Shown in pieces: positions 1 to 11,000 of a DNA stretch of 44,201 nucleotides. Below the pieces are notes generated by a model, which was given only the letters and a program-made list of their open reading frames with translations, was not told where the DNA came from and made no database searches. Position 1 is the first letter of the stretch, and every line of letters starts with the position of its first letter. A program made the position numbers and the translations under genes. The DNA is from Aphanizomenon flos-aquae FACHB-1287. Lineage in GTDB: Bacteria > Cyanobacteriota > Cyanobacteriia > Cyanobacteriales > Nostocaceae. Location: NCBI RefSeq assembly GCF_014698755.1, contig NZ_JACJTO010000037.1:1-44201 (forward strand), given 5' to 3'.

Positions 1-100
1 TTGGGAAATGAGTTTATGATCATGGTTAATCAAAATATTTTAATCCTTCGCCCAAAATTTAACATATTTTTGGCTATTTTTATCAGGCTTTTCTTAACAT

Positions 101-1405
101 TCAACACTTCTGGTAAATATCATTTCCTGAATTAATACCTGAATCACCAATTAAAATTATATTACTGTTATCATCACTTTCTAAATTTAAGCTTCCAGAA
201 ATACCATGTCTGAGAACTTGAATTAATTTTTGTGGGGTAAAAGATTCCAATTCGACAAAATTACCAGTATCTAACCAAGCTAATTCTTCAGCAGTTAAAC
301 TTTGACGAATATCTACAGATAATTTTTTAGCTTCTTCTTTTAACTGTGAAGAAAACCGAGTAAACATTTTTCCCTGACTCGCAATAATTTGACGGGGTAA
401 AAGTCCCAGGTCAATAATTGTCACATTGCTATTTAAAAACCACTTTTCACTGGTGCGGAGATGATGAACTAAACTGACACCTTTAGGACTACAATCATGA
501 ATAGCATAAACCTTTAAATCAGGGTTACGTCGTAACATTTCCATTGTTGTATTGAAAATGCTTTGAGGATAACCAGTAATGCTGAGAATTGCACAATTAT
601 TTTCAAAGTGGAAATTATTAGCAATTAATAATTGTGCAATATTAGCACTATCACAAACTACTAATCTATCAAAACTATAAGCTGTTATATCGGGGTTAAT
701 AGATGTAGGTGCAATTTGTTCTTGTTGTGAAGTTAGAACTTTATCAACTTTACCATTTATTTGTTGCCATTTTGTCAACCAACTATCTAAATCTATGGAA
801 GAAAATAAAAGTTCCTGTGGTAGATTTTCGACTTTTCCTAACTGTCTAGTTCCTAAAAATATTGATAGCAACCCTAAAATTACTACAATAGAGAAAACAG
901 GGAAAGAATTTAACACAAATAAACTTGCTGATATTCCCACTACCAGAATGACCACTCCCAGTCTTTGTAAGGTTCTAGCACTTGCTTTCCGACTAGCATT
1001 GTTTAATCTACTTGAATTTGTGTTATTAAATAAATTCCAAATTGTAACTGCTTGGTAAACTAGATTAACAACAAGAAAAGAATTAGGTATAAAAGAAGTA
1101 AATCCTCCAAAAAAACCTGTTACCCAAACATTCCAAAAAAGATATGAAAACCAAAATCCTGCTGTTGGAAATGCCTTTTTTCTAACCCGACTATCTAAAA
1201 AATAAAGGAGTTGTTTGGGTGTAAAATATAAAGTATAACTAGCTGAAATATCTGCTAATGTTTTAGAAAATATAGAATCGGTAATTGTTGCAGTTCCCAT
1301 ACTTGTAGGTTCAAAAACAAAAGGATGATTACATTTAATACATCTTCCTTGATTTGCTGTTCTGTCTTTTAATTTGTTGTCAGTTCCGCAGTTAATACAT
1401 TTCAT
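101..1405 (-). CDS. Zinc-ribbon membrane protein with Toprim-like C-terminal domain, function unknown
   Basis: 434 aa. Seen: an N-terminal zinc ribbon (Cys3, Cys6, Cys22, Cys25), then hydrophobic segments at about 82-125 and 150-186 that should anchor it in a membrane, then a soluble C-terminal half. That half has a run of motifs in the order found in the Toprim domain of topoisomerase VI A/Spo11 proteins: a hydrophobic strand ending VVCDS (247-253), GYP (278-280), HDCSPKG (303-309) and LGLLP (333-337), followed by an ELES segment near 385. The first acidic residue expected in a Toprim (Glu) is Cys251 here, so nuclease activity is doubtful. It lies 97 nt downstream of the decarboxylase-like gene on the same strand and may share its transcript. 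The family assignment is inferred by eye; the function is not known to me. Confidence 0.8.
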   Translation of the reverse strand: MKCINCGTDNKLKDRTANQGRCIKCNHPFVFEPTSMGTATITDSIFSKTLADISASYTLYFTPKQLLYFLDSRVRKKAFPTAGFWFSYLFWNVWVTGFFGGFTSFIPNSFLVVNLVYQAVTIWNLFNNTNSSRLNNASRKASARTLQRLGVVILVVGISASLFVLNSFPVFSIVVILGLLSIFLGTRQLGKVENLPQELLFSSIDLDSWLTKWQQINGKVDKVLTSQQEQIAPTSINPDITAYSFDRLVVCDSANIAQLLIANNFHFENNCAILSITGYPQSIFNTTMEMLRRNPDLKVYAIHDCSPKGVSLVHHLRTSEKWFLNSNVTIIDLGLLPRQIIASQGKMFTRFSSQLKEEAKKLSVDIRQSLTAEELAWLDTGNFVELESFTPQKLIQVLRHGISGSLNLESDDNSNIILIGDSGINSGNDIYQKC

Positions 1406-1502
1406 GGTTTTGTTAGTTTTGATTTGGTTAAAAATTGTGGTTTTAGATACTCGACTTCTATTCTTATTTTGGGAATTAATTAATAATTAAAGAAGTCAGA
1501 TT

Positions 1503-2717
1503 TTACATAATTTGATTGTTAAGTAAAATGCTGTAATCTTCTCGTTTACGAATTAAATGATATGTACCATTTTCTAACAAGACTTCCGCAGGTCTGGGAC
1601 GATGTAAAAAGTGAGAAGACATAGCATAACCATAAGCACCAACATCTAAAATAGCAATAATATCGTCAATTTCTAAAGCGGGAAGTTGACAATTTTTGCC
1701 TAAATAATCTCGTGAATATGTGGTATTTCCACAAACGTCAGTTAGATATTTTTGAGAAGTTGAATTTTTCAAAGTTATAATTTCTCGATAACCTCCATGT
1801 ACAGAAATAACAGCAATATTAGCAATAGTAGAATCTACACCGATAATTTGTTTTTCTCCTTGCCATTTTACCGAAACAACTTTAGCTAATAAAGTACCAC
1901 AACCCGCTACAGAAGAGCGTCCTGGCTCAATAATTAAATTAATATTTTTGTCAATTTTACTAATTTTATTAGTTAATTGATTTCCAAATAATTGCCAATC
2001 AAAAGCCACATGATCATGATGATAGGGATAACCAAAACCACCACCAAAATCTAAATATTGCCAATCTGGTAACTTTTTTGCAGTTGCTAAAATCGAATCA
2101 ATTACATCAATAAAGGCTGTTGTTGCATTAGTTCCTGTACCGCGATAAAAATGTAAACCAGAAATCTTTAAACCTACAGCATGACTAATAGAAATAGCCT
2201 CATTAAAATCTAGAGAACTAACACCAATACGACTATCCTCCGAAATATTTAACCGCAAACCAAGATTTAACTTTTCTGTTATGTTTTTCTGTGTCTTTGT
2301 GCGAAATGAAAAAACCTCACAACACAAACGTAACTGAGAAATACTATCTAAATTGAGGGTTGTCACACCCCAATTGATAACTTGTTCCATTTCCTCCCGA
2401 TTTAAATTACTACCGCTATAGACGATATCATGGGGATAAAAACCAGCATTTAAACCCAAATAAATATCACCCGGAGTATTAGCATGAAGTCCCCAACCGG
2501 CGTTTTTAAATATTTTTAGTAATGCGATATTACCATTTGTCACACTAGCAAAATGAAACCTAGTATGGGGATAACTAATAGCTTCCGTAATATCTGCAAT
2601 AGTTTGACGTAAAATATCGCTATCGTAAACGTATAAAGGAGAACCATGAACTTGCAATAACTCTTGTGCAAGCTCTAGTTCTAAATTGGGAATTGGTGGT
2701 ACTTTTTCCATAACCAT
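1503..2717 (-). CDS. Fold-type III PLP decarboxylase-like protein (LysA/ornithine decarboxylase superfamily) lacking the Schiff-base lysine
   Basis: 404 aa, the usual length for the diaminopimelate/ornithine decarboxylase superfamily. Seen: a barrel domain with LHF (188-190), the phosphate-binding GGGFG (225-229), EPGR (264-267), and a C-terminal GAYGYAMSSHF (360-370) typical of the dimer-interface active site. The N-terminal motif that normally reads YAVKAN, whose lysine forms the internal aldimine with PLP, reads FASVTN (56-61), with Val59 (codon GTG) in the lysine position. Other landmarks are intact and the frame is open, so this is not simple decay. The first 37 nt overlap the end of the asparagine-synthetase-like gene, which suggests translational coupling. 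Met1 or Met3 could be the start. The product may be a non-decarboxylating PLP binder, a pseudoenzyme, or a divergent enzyme using another lysine. Confidence 0.88.
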   Translation of the reverse strand: MVMEKVPPIPNLELELAQELLQVHGSPLYVYDSDILRQTIADITEAISYPHTRFHFASVTNGNIALLKIFKNAGWGLHANTPGDIYLGLNAGFYPHDIVYSGSNLNREEMEQVINWGVTTLNLDSISQLRLCCEVFSFRTKTQKNITEKLNLGLRLNISEDSRIGVSSLDFNEAISISHAVGLKISGLHFYRGTGTNATTAFIDVIDSILATAKKLPDWQYLDFGGGFGYPYHHDHVAFDWQLFGNQLTNKISKIDKNINLIIEPGRSSVAGCGTLLAKVVSVKWQGEKQIIGVDSTIANIAVISVHGGYREIITLKNSTSQKYLTDVCGNTTYSRDYLGKNCQLPALEIDDIIAILDVGAYGYAMSSHFLHRPRPAEVLLENGTYHLIRKREDYSILLNNQIM

Positions 2718-4381
2718 CGAGGTAAAATAAATGGATGATATAAAGACTTTTTGCCTAATTTAGAACCAAAAACATGATAGTGCCAAAGTTGCCACATTAT
2801 CAATAACCACAGACTTTCACCAATACGTCGTCCTTGAATTTGTCCCCCCAGTTGACCTGTAACAATTTGTGACGCAATATCAGGAAAAAAGCAACCTTCC
2901 GATTTTAGTATACCAGGATTCAGCCAATTACCAATATCATGCCAAAAATTATTTAGACACCAGGAGGTGAGGGGAACACCCATACCGCGTTTTTGTCTCC
3001 AAACGATTTCCTTAGGTAGCCAATTTTCGACAGCGCGTTTAAGAATATACTTTTCACAAGCACCGTGTAAACACAGTTCACCAGATAGCTGAAAAGTCCA
3101 TTCTGCTAACAGTAAATCACAAAAGGGCGATCTCACACCTAACCCATGAGCAAAACCCAACGCAGTCGCACGGGGATGAATATTTTGCGCTCCTTTTAAC
3201 ATCAAACTGGCACGACGGAGACGATGTAACAACGAAGGACAAAAACTAGCATCAAGAGCATTTAACAACCATTCCTGAGCATTTAAACCTTGAATCTGAG
3301 CATATATTTCCGGCTGATACACCCTTGATTCATAACCCCAAAGACGGTGAAAAGTCCGCAGATATTGTTGAATAAAACTTTCTTCTTGATTAGGGTGTTC
3401 AGATTGATAAATACCCGCAGCAATTAAAGGTTTATTAGTCCAACCAGCAAATAATTGATCACCACCTTCACCATTAAAAATCACTTGAGTTTCTTGACTA
3501 GCAACTTGATTGAGGAGATATAAAGGAACAGTCACACCGTCACCAAAAGGTAAATCTAAAGCTTTGATAGTAGGAATTAGAGCCTGTTTAATCTTACCAG
3601 GACTAGCATCAACTTTAACCAAAGGAATATTCAGAAACTTTGCAACTTGTTCCGCATAGGGATATTCAGAAATTCCCACATTACCAAAATCCAAAGAGTA
3701 AGCACGAACTTTTATCCCAGCTTCTACCAACAAAGCCGCAACAATAGAAGAATCCAAACCCCCAGACAGAAAAACCCCCACAGGTTCATCTTTTAAATTA
3801 GAAATTTGTTTTTGAATAGAATTTTTCAGTAAAACTTGTAATTGAGAAACTGCTGTATTTTCATCTTGAATTTGTGACTTTGATTCACACCATTGATAAA
3901 TACTATGAACTTGAGGATTATCAACATCTTTCCAAATAATCTCAGTTCCCGCAGCTACAGAAAACACTTGATTAACAGGAGTGAGAGGATTAGGAACATA
4001 GGAAAAACAACTATAACCATATAAACCAGAAATATTAATCTCCGGTTTTTCTATGATTTCTAAAAGCAATTGTAACTGAGAAGAAAACCAAATTACTCCA
4101 CCTTGCTGAGTCCAAAATAAAGGCACTTTACCAAAAATTTCGCACCCCAAAATTAACTGATTATCTGTTATCTTCACCCAAACATCTAAGATCGAAAAAC
4201 CCCCAGCCGAAATACCCGCAATCGTATTTTTTGGTAATACAGGTAAAGACTCACAACCAATATAAACAACATCCCAAAAAAACTTCTCTTCCTCACCTCC
4301 TCTCTTCGCGCCTCTGCGCCTCTGCGTGAGAAACTCTTTGCTTTTATCACCCCAATAACCAATAAAATGATAGGGAAACAT
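2681..4381 (-). CDS. Asparagine synthetase-like ATP-dependent ligase without glutaminase cysteine
   Basis: 566 aa. Seen: an N-terminal domain resembling the Ntn glutaminase of AsnB but starting MFPY, so the nucleophilic Cys2 is missing. The synthetase domain has the PP-loop SGGLDSS (206-212), LPFGDG (277-282) and GEGGDQLFAGW (304-314), all typical of AMP-forming amide/lactam synthetases of the AsnB fold. Loss of Cys2 is known in beta-lactam synthetases and lasso-peptide cyclases, where no glutamine is hydrolysed; that use here is inference. No lasso precursor, PqqD-like or protease partner is adjacent. The gene starts 2 nt after the stop of the upstream one-TM protein and overlaps the downstream decarboxylase homologue by 37 nt. 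Residues 18-33 (rich in Arg, Gly, Glu) are encoded by a dispersed cyanobacterial DNA repeat inserted in frame. Confidence 0.88.
   Translation of the reverse strand: MFPYHFIGYWGDKSKEFLTQRRRGAKRGGEEEKFFWDVVYIGCESLPVLPKNTIAGISAGGFSILDVWVKITDNQLILGCEIFGKVPLFWTQQGGVIWFSSQLQLLLEIIEKPEINISGLYGYSCFSYVPNPLTPVNQVFSVAAGTEIIWKDVDNPQVHSIYQWCESKSQIQDENTAVSQLQVLLKNSIQKQISNLKDEPVGVFLSGGLDSSIVAALLVEAGIKVRAYSLDFGNVGISEYPYAEQVAKFLNIPLVKVDASPGKIKQALIPTIKALDLPFGDGVTVPLYLLNQVASQETQVIFNGEGGDQLFAGWTNKPLIAAGIYQSEHPNQEESFIQQYLRTFHRLWGYESRVYQPEIYAQIQGLNAQEWLLNALDASFCPSLLHRLRRASLMLKGAQNIHPRATALGFAHGLGVRSPFCDLLLAEWTFQLSGELCLHGACEKYILKRAVENWLPKEIVWRQKRGMGVPLTSWCLNNFWHDIGNWLNPGILKSEGCFFPDIASQIVTGQLGGQIQGRRIGESLWLLIMWQLWHYHVFGSKLGKKSLYHPFILPRWLWKKYHQFPI
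4283..4330. repeat. Dispersed CTCTGCGCCTCTGCGTG-type repeat inside a coding sequence
   Basis: The core CCTCTGCGCCTCTGCGTG lies at about 4311-4328 and continues leftward into a purine/pyrimidine-skewed stretch. The same 16-base core TCTGCGCCTCTGCGTG recurs at about 31624-31639 between genes. I know this motif as a common intergenic repeat of Nostocales genomes. Here it encodes residues 18-33 of the AsnB-like protein without breaking the frame. Confidence 0.7.
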
Positions 4382-4383
4382 AA

Positions 4384-5004
4384 CTATTGCACCACAAAAG
4401 TTTCTTCACTAATTTTCCGACCTTCAAGCAACATTTGTACTTGCCAATTTCCCACAGATGCGGTAGGATTAATACTATAACGACAAACAGTATCCCAAAC
4501 TGAAGTTTTTATTTCACGAGTTTGATATTGATTTTGTTTAACAACTTGACCATTTGGGTCAATCCAATTACAAGAAAGATTGAGTTTTTTACCTATAGGT
4601 GCATTTTTCAAAGTCACACGATAAACAAGTTCTGAATTAGCTTGACGGGAGATATTTTTTAAATTTTCATTATTTGATGTTAGGGTAATTTTGTCTTGTT
4701 GTGCGGAAATATTAGCCAATAAAGAACTTTTTTGTTGATGAAAAAACACTGTTAATCCTATACCGATAATTACAGATGTAGCCACTACGAAACCAATTAA
4801 TTTATTACGGCTTTGTTGAACTTCTAAAGCTTGTTTACGCCGAATTTGAATTAAGGCTTCATCTAATAATTCCGGTGGTAGATTTAAATCTTGTAAAATC
4901 TCTTTAATTTGCTGTTGATTAAGTTCTGATTCTTGGCGTAATTGTAATGTTTGAACTTCAGCAATGATCTGGTTTAATTGTTCTTGGTTTAGTGGTTGGT
5001 TCAT
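4384..5004 (-). CDS. Single-pass membrane protein of unknown function
   Basis: 206 aa. Seen: a Gln/Glu/Leu-rich helical N-terminal region (1-66), probably cytoplasmic, one transmembrane helix at about 69-88, and a 118-residue C-terminal domain with Cys144 and Cys169 that looks like a small beta-rich extracytoplasmic domain. The basic stretch just before the helix (RRKQ near 55-58, and RNK at 66-68) favours an N-in orientation. It is the first gene of a tight group with the AsnB-like ligase (2-nt gap) and the decarboxylase homologue. No Shine-Dalgarno sequence is evident before the ATG. I do not recognise the family; a role as membrane anchor or sensor for the downstream enzymes is a guess. 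Confidence 0.8.
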   Translation of the reverse strand: MNQPLNQEQLNQIIAEVQTLQLRQESELNQQQIKEILQDLNLPPELLDEALIQIRRKQALEVQQSRNKLIGFVVATSVIIGIGLTVFFHQQKSSLLANISAQQDKITLTSNNENLKNISRQANSELVYRVTLKNAPIGKKLNLSCNWIDPNGQVVKQNQYQTREIKTSVWDTVCRYSINPTASVGNWQVQMLLEGRKISEETFVVQ

Positions 5005-5084
5005 AATTTAGAGTAATTGTTGATTAATACACCTTGGTAAGCAATTTATCAATTTATCAATTTATATTTTAACACAATTTAAAA

Positions 5085-8000
5085 TTATTTTACCAGTTCG
5101 GAAATAACTGTAATTAATTCAAATACATCTACGGGTTTAGAAAGACACTTTTGAAACCCAGCGTTTAATACTTGGACAATGACTTCATTTGCAGTATAAC
5201 CTGTGAGTGCGATCGCAGGTATTTGTCTTTTTTCGGTAGATTCTAAAGACCTAATTTGATCAAGTAAATTATAACCATTTTCCTCTGGCATTCCAATATC
5301 AGTGATTAAGATATCTACTGGAAATTGTTCCAGAGATTTTAATGCTTCCCTAACAGAATCCGCAGTCATGACTACCGCTCCATACTCTTCTAATGCAAAA
5401 ACTAAAAAATCGCAGATATCAATATTATCATCAACAACTAACACTTTTACGCCATCAATACTTGGATTTGCGGAATTATTTAGCGGCTCACTCACGGGGT
5501 TTGGTTCTGGCTGTAACTGGATTAATGGTATTCTGACTGTAAAAGTCGCTCCTTGTCCTTTACCTAAACTTTTAGCCCAAATATTTCCCCCGTGCAATTC
5601 TACCAAGTGACGGACAATTGCTAAACCGATTCCCAGTCCGCCATAATTTCGGGTATTAGAAGCATCAGCTTGACGAAAATAGTCGAAAATATAAGGCATA
5701 AAATCAGGAGTGATTCCAGATCCTGTATCAATTACTTGAATTTGTGCTTCTGATTCTAATGTTTTTAGTCCGATTTCAACTTGTCCTCCGGGGGATGTAA
5801 ACTTAATCGCATTGGTGAGTAAATTCCAGACAATTTGTTGTAAACGAATTGGATCACCTAATACCATTACATTATCAGATTCAATTGTGAACAATATTTT
5901 AATTGATTTAGCTTTTGCGGCTAAATACATAGTATTAATTGCCATTTCAATTGGTGATACTAAATTTACTGGATGAATATTGAGGCTAATATTACCTCGA
6001 ACCATTCGAGAAATATCTACTACATCTTCAATTAATTCGGTTTGTAATTTGGCGTTGCGTTCTATAGTTTCTAAAGCCAGTGCTATTTTTTCGGGACTTA
6101 ATTTCCCAGTTTTCAGCATTTGTGACCAACCAACTATAGAAGTCAGGGGCGATCTTAATTCATGAGAAAGTATGGCTAAAAACTCATCTTTAATGCGATT
6201 AGCTCGTTGAGATTCCTCGTAAAGATGGGCATTATTCATTGCTAATAATAGCATTTGTGCTAACTGCACTAAAATAGCTTCATCATCTTCTGTAAAATCA
6301 CCTTCATATTTATCAGAAAGGTGCATAAAACCAATGTGTTTACCTTTAATATTAATCAGTGGTGCTACCAACCAACCGCGCAGGGGTAAATTGTTATTAA
6401 CATTATTAACTGCGGCTGGATGTGCTTCTAGTTCAGCTTGAGTCATTCGCATTGAATTTTGCATTTGACAAACTAACTTATAAAAATCAGATTCATCAAA
6501 CTTTTCATAGTTTTTTCGCCACCATTCATGCTGCTCTGAAAGATGAATTGTATGACTTACTTTTGTGCAACTTTCATCTACATTAATACTAATAATTGAT
6601 TGGTGTGCTCCAATAATTTCCGCAGCTTGCTGTGTAACCAATTCCAGTATATTATTAGTTGATAGTGTTGAATTAATAGCCAGCGATAAATCAGCCAACT
6701 TTTGCAAACGATTGGTGATTTTGAGAGTCATAGCATATTCTTCTAATTGTTGATTAGCTTGTTTGAGGCTGTCTGCTTGTTCTGATAAATTAGTATATAA
6801 CTGAGCATTTTCTAGGGAAATAGCAGTTTGAGTCATTAACAAATTCAAAACTTCAATTTTATTATATGTAAATGCCCCTACAGTTAGCTGATTTTCTAAA
6901 TATAAAATACCTATCAATTTACCTTTATGAATAATAGGAAGACATAATAAACTTTTAGGATTATGGAAGACAATATAAGAATCAGCAGCTATTAAAAGAT
7001 TAGTTTTAATATCATCTGTTACGAATATTTTCACCGTATTATAAACATAATTAATCACCGTTATAGGAATATCTTTACTTAAATTAACTGGGATTGATTC
7101 CTGGATCATAGTTGTATTAGCTATTTTTATCGCTTCCACAAATAGATGATTATTTCTAACTAAAATTAAAACAGATTTATTTGCACCGCTATTTTCCATC
7201 ATCACTTGCATTAATGTTGATAGCAATTTATCTATGTGGATTTCACTAGCAATTACTTGAGAGAATTTTATAACTGTATTCAAATCAATAGCCTCCGAAA
7301 TATTATTATTTTTAGAAATCATCATTGATACAGGTTTTTTTCCTGCTTGTAGAGTCTTAGCAAGTAATTGGAGATAGGATTTTTCTAAATGGTCTACCTT
7401 AGCTTTTGCTCCCCAACGTAAATATCCATAATATGCCTTTGTCATATATAATGAAGCAATTTCATTTCTACCTAAAGATAAATAAAACTCTGCTGCTAAT
7501 TCATAAGCTAAAGCTTCTTCATGAAGATATTCATAATTATTTGCACCTTGAATAGCTCGGTCATAATATTCCATTGCTAACAGCATTTGTCCTAAAACTC
7601 GCGCTTTTTCAGCCTCTATTAGGTCATATTTATGTTGATAATTCATGGGTGCATTAACAGCCCAATACTGCATCTTTTCCTGATTTTCTAAAACTTGTTT
7701 TATAGACTCCATTTGTTCATGTTCTGACTGATAATTATATGCAGCCAAAAGAGACAAAGAATAGTAAAAATGATGTTGGCTGACAGTAATTTGTCCTGGT
7801 ACAGATGTTATATATTCTTTAGCAGAAATAGCACTATCAAGGGCTTTTTTATATTCTTTAAATAAATAAAATTGCATAGTTTTAGTTAGATAAAATCCAA
7901 AGAGAGAGTGATGATTTTTAGTATTAACTAAAAACAGAAACAAGTCTTCAGTAAAAAAATCACCATTAAATTGGCATTTATCCTGATTTATTTCTCGCAA

Positions 8001-11000
8001 ATTAAATATTATTTGTTGCCAAGTTTTGATATTTTGAGTATGCCAATCGAGTTTTCTATGAGAGATTAAAGCAGCACAACTTTCTAGATATTCAGATACA
8101 GTTATTAAATTTTCCCCAGTAAATAACATCATGAACATCTTAAAGGTATAAGCAAAACCTAAAAAGTCTGTTTCACCTATTTTCCAGCCATATTCAGCAA
8201 TCTCTTGTAAAGGAACTATAGATACTCGAAAATGCTGTTTCCAATAAATAATATGAGAATACCATAACACTAAAATTCTGAATCTGATCACTTGATTATC
8301 AAACTGCTCTGATAAATTAACAGCTAATTTTCCATAACTATATCCAGTATCAATATCTGAAAACCTATCGCAGACTATCAAACCATAACAAACATAAATA
8401 TAAGCAGATTCCACAGAATTGCCATATTTAATAGCCAGGTTTATTATAGTAAGTGTAATCAGCAATTCCATATCTGATTGTAAGAAATAAGCCACAAAAC
8501 CAAGTCCCATTAGTATCTCCATTGCTGCAAGTTTATAAGGATCTGTCATTTTTGGTAAATGGATTAAATCCTCAACGTTAACATTTATTAGGGGTACTTT
8601 TTCTACAGTAACTTCTAGTTTCTCTAATAATTTTATCCCCGTATTAAAGGTTAATTCCATGTCATACATTAGCATTTGCTTTTTGTATACTTTAACTTCA
8701 TCTAATATACTAATTGCATTTTTCCTAACTATTTCTATATATGTTATTGCTTCCTCAGAATGAATACTTAAATATGCTGCCTCCACCGCTTCTATATAAA
8801 GGTTTAATGTTAGATTATATTCATGCTGCCAACTATCGGCTGCAAGCAATGATAAACCTATTTTTAAATACCTGAAAGCAGCATCATAAGCTGTAGCTGA
8901 TTTAGCTTTAGAACCGGCAATTAAATTTAGTTGAGCTACTGTATATTTTTCTGACTGAACTGTAATTAAATCCATGCCAATATTCAACTGATTTACAATT
9001 TCAAATATATTTTCTTCTATTTCCTTTTCCGAAGTATTTTTTAATAGCAATTGCCCAACTTTTAAATGGGTAGATTGTTTTTCCTGGTCAGGAATCAAAG
9101 AATAAGCAGCTTGCTGTACACGGTCATGTAAAAATCTGTAACTAAATTTCTGTTCTTCGTAGTTATGAACTGCTGATAACTGTTGACTATTTAGTAAATC
9201 AGATTGAAAGAAGTTGTAAATTTTTGTTGTCGGAATTACAAATTCTTCTAACAATGCTTTCCACAAATCTACCGCTGTTTCTATCTGAGATTTTTGATTA
9301 ATTTTTGCTAATGTATCTAAATTAAATTGGTTGCCAATACAAGCTGCCAGCTTTAATACTGATTGAGTTGATTCGGGTAATTTTTGTAATTGCAGTGCCA
9401 TAAATTCTACCACATCATTAGTGATAGCTAAGGCTTGAATTTGTGTAATATCACACTGCCAATAACGACAATCAAAGTTAAAGCTAATTAAACCATCTTC
9501 ATAGAGAGATTTGATAAATTGCTGGCTAAAAAAGGGATTTCCCTGGGTTTTTAAATAGACTAATTGAGTAAAAGGTAGAGCTACTGTAGTCGGACAATTA
9601 AGAGTATCAGCAATAAGTTGATTTAGGTCAGATTGATTGAGAGAATTTAGGTTAATAGTATTAACTATAGATTCAGTTTTGCAGATATTCTCAATAGTTA
9701 ATATTAAAGGATGTGTTGCAGATACTTCATTATCCCGATAAGCACCAATTAACAATAAATAACTAATTTCATTTGTAGTTATGAGTAATTGCATCAATTT
9801 AAGAGAAGCCAAATCTGCCCATTGTAAATCATCAAGGAATATGACTAAAGGATGTTTTTGAGTAGTAAAAACATGGATAAATTTCTCAAATAGCAAATTA
9901 AAACGATTTTCTGTCGCTATGCTGGACAATTCTGGAACAGGAGGCTGTTTACCAATAATTTGTTCTAATTCTGGGATAACAGCAATAATAACTTGAGCAT
10001 TTTCTCCTAATGCAGACAGAATTTTAGTTTTCCATTCTTGCAATTGAGCATCACTTTCAGTTAATAGTTGATCTATTAAATTTCGGAAAGCTTGTATAAA
10101 TGCGAAAAAAGGAATATTGCGTTGAAATTGATCAAATTTTCCTTTAATAAAATAACCCCTAGCACAAACTATGGGTTTATGAATTTCATTAACTACAGCG
10201 GTTTTACCAATTCCCGAATACCCAACTACCAGGATAATTTCCTTATTATTAGCACAAATACGCTCAAAAGCTGTGAGCAGAGTTTTTACTTCTACTTCTC
10301 TACCATACAGTTTTTCAGGAATAGTTAAGCGATCGCTAATATCTCTTTTTCCTAATTCAAAAGTCTGAATATTTCCAGTTTCTTCTCCAGCTTTTAGACA
10401 CATTTCTAAATCATACTTAATTCCATAAGCTGACTGATAGCGATATTCAGCATTTTTTGCCATCAATTTATGAATAATTGCCGATAAAATCGGGTGAATA
10501 TGACTATGAATATCATGTAATAATGGAGGTTGTTTAGCAATATGGTAATGTATCAATTCTATGGGGTCATTACTAGCAAAAGGTAATTCTCCAGTCAAAA
10601 GTTCAAAAAATGTCACACCTAAAGAATAGAAATCTGTCCGATAGTCAACTAAGCGATTAATACGTCCAGTTTGTTCTGGAGATAAATATGATAAAGTTCC
10701 TTCCAAAACATTAGGACTAGCGAGAGTTTGAGTTTCTCTCTTAAGTAAACAAGCAATACTAAAGTCAATTATCTTAACTTCTAAGGTGCTAGGATTAATT
10801 AGAATATTAGCGGTTTTTATATCTTTATGAATCACCTTTTGATGATGCAATTCTTCTAAAATAGAAACTATTTGTAGAGCAATAGTGAAAAATTCTCTTA
10901 ATCCTGTCGCGCTGTTTCCCATACCTCCTTCCCCCCATTCTTTCATTCTTTTCTGGAGAGAAATACCCCCAAAATCCTCCATTATCAAAGCATATCCGTT

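Noticed and set aside
795-1058. 87-codon plus-strand open frame within the zinc-ribbon protein gene
   Set aside because: Shadow of the minus-strand gene, no ribosome binding site.
1503-5004. Lasso-peptide biosynthetic cluster (AsnB-like cyclase)
   Set aside because: No precursor peptide, no PqqD-like B1 and no transglutaminase-like B2 protease are adjacent, and the neighbour is a PLP-fold protein.
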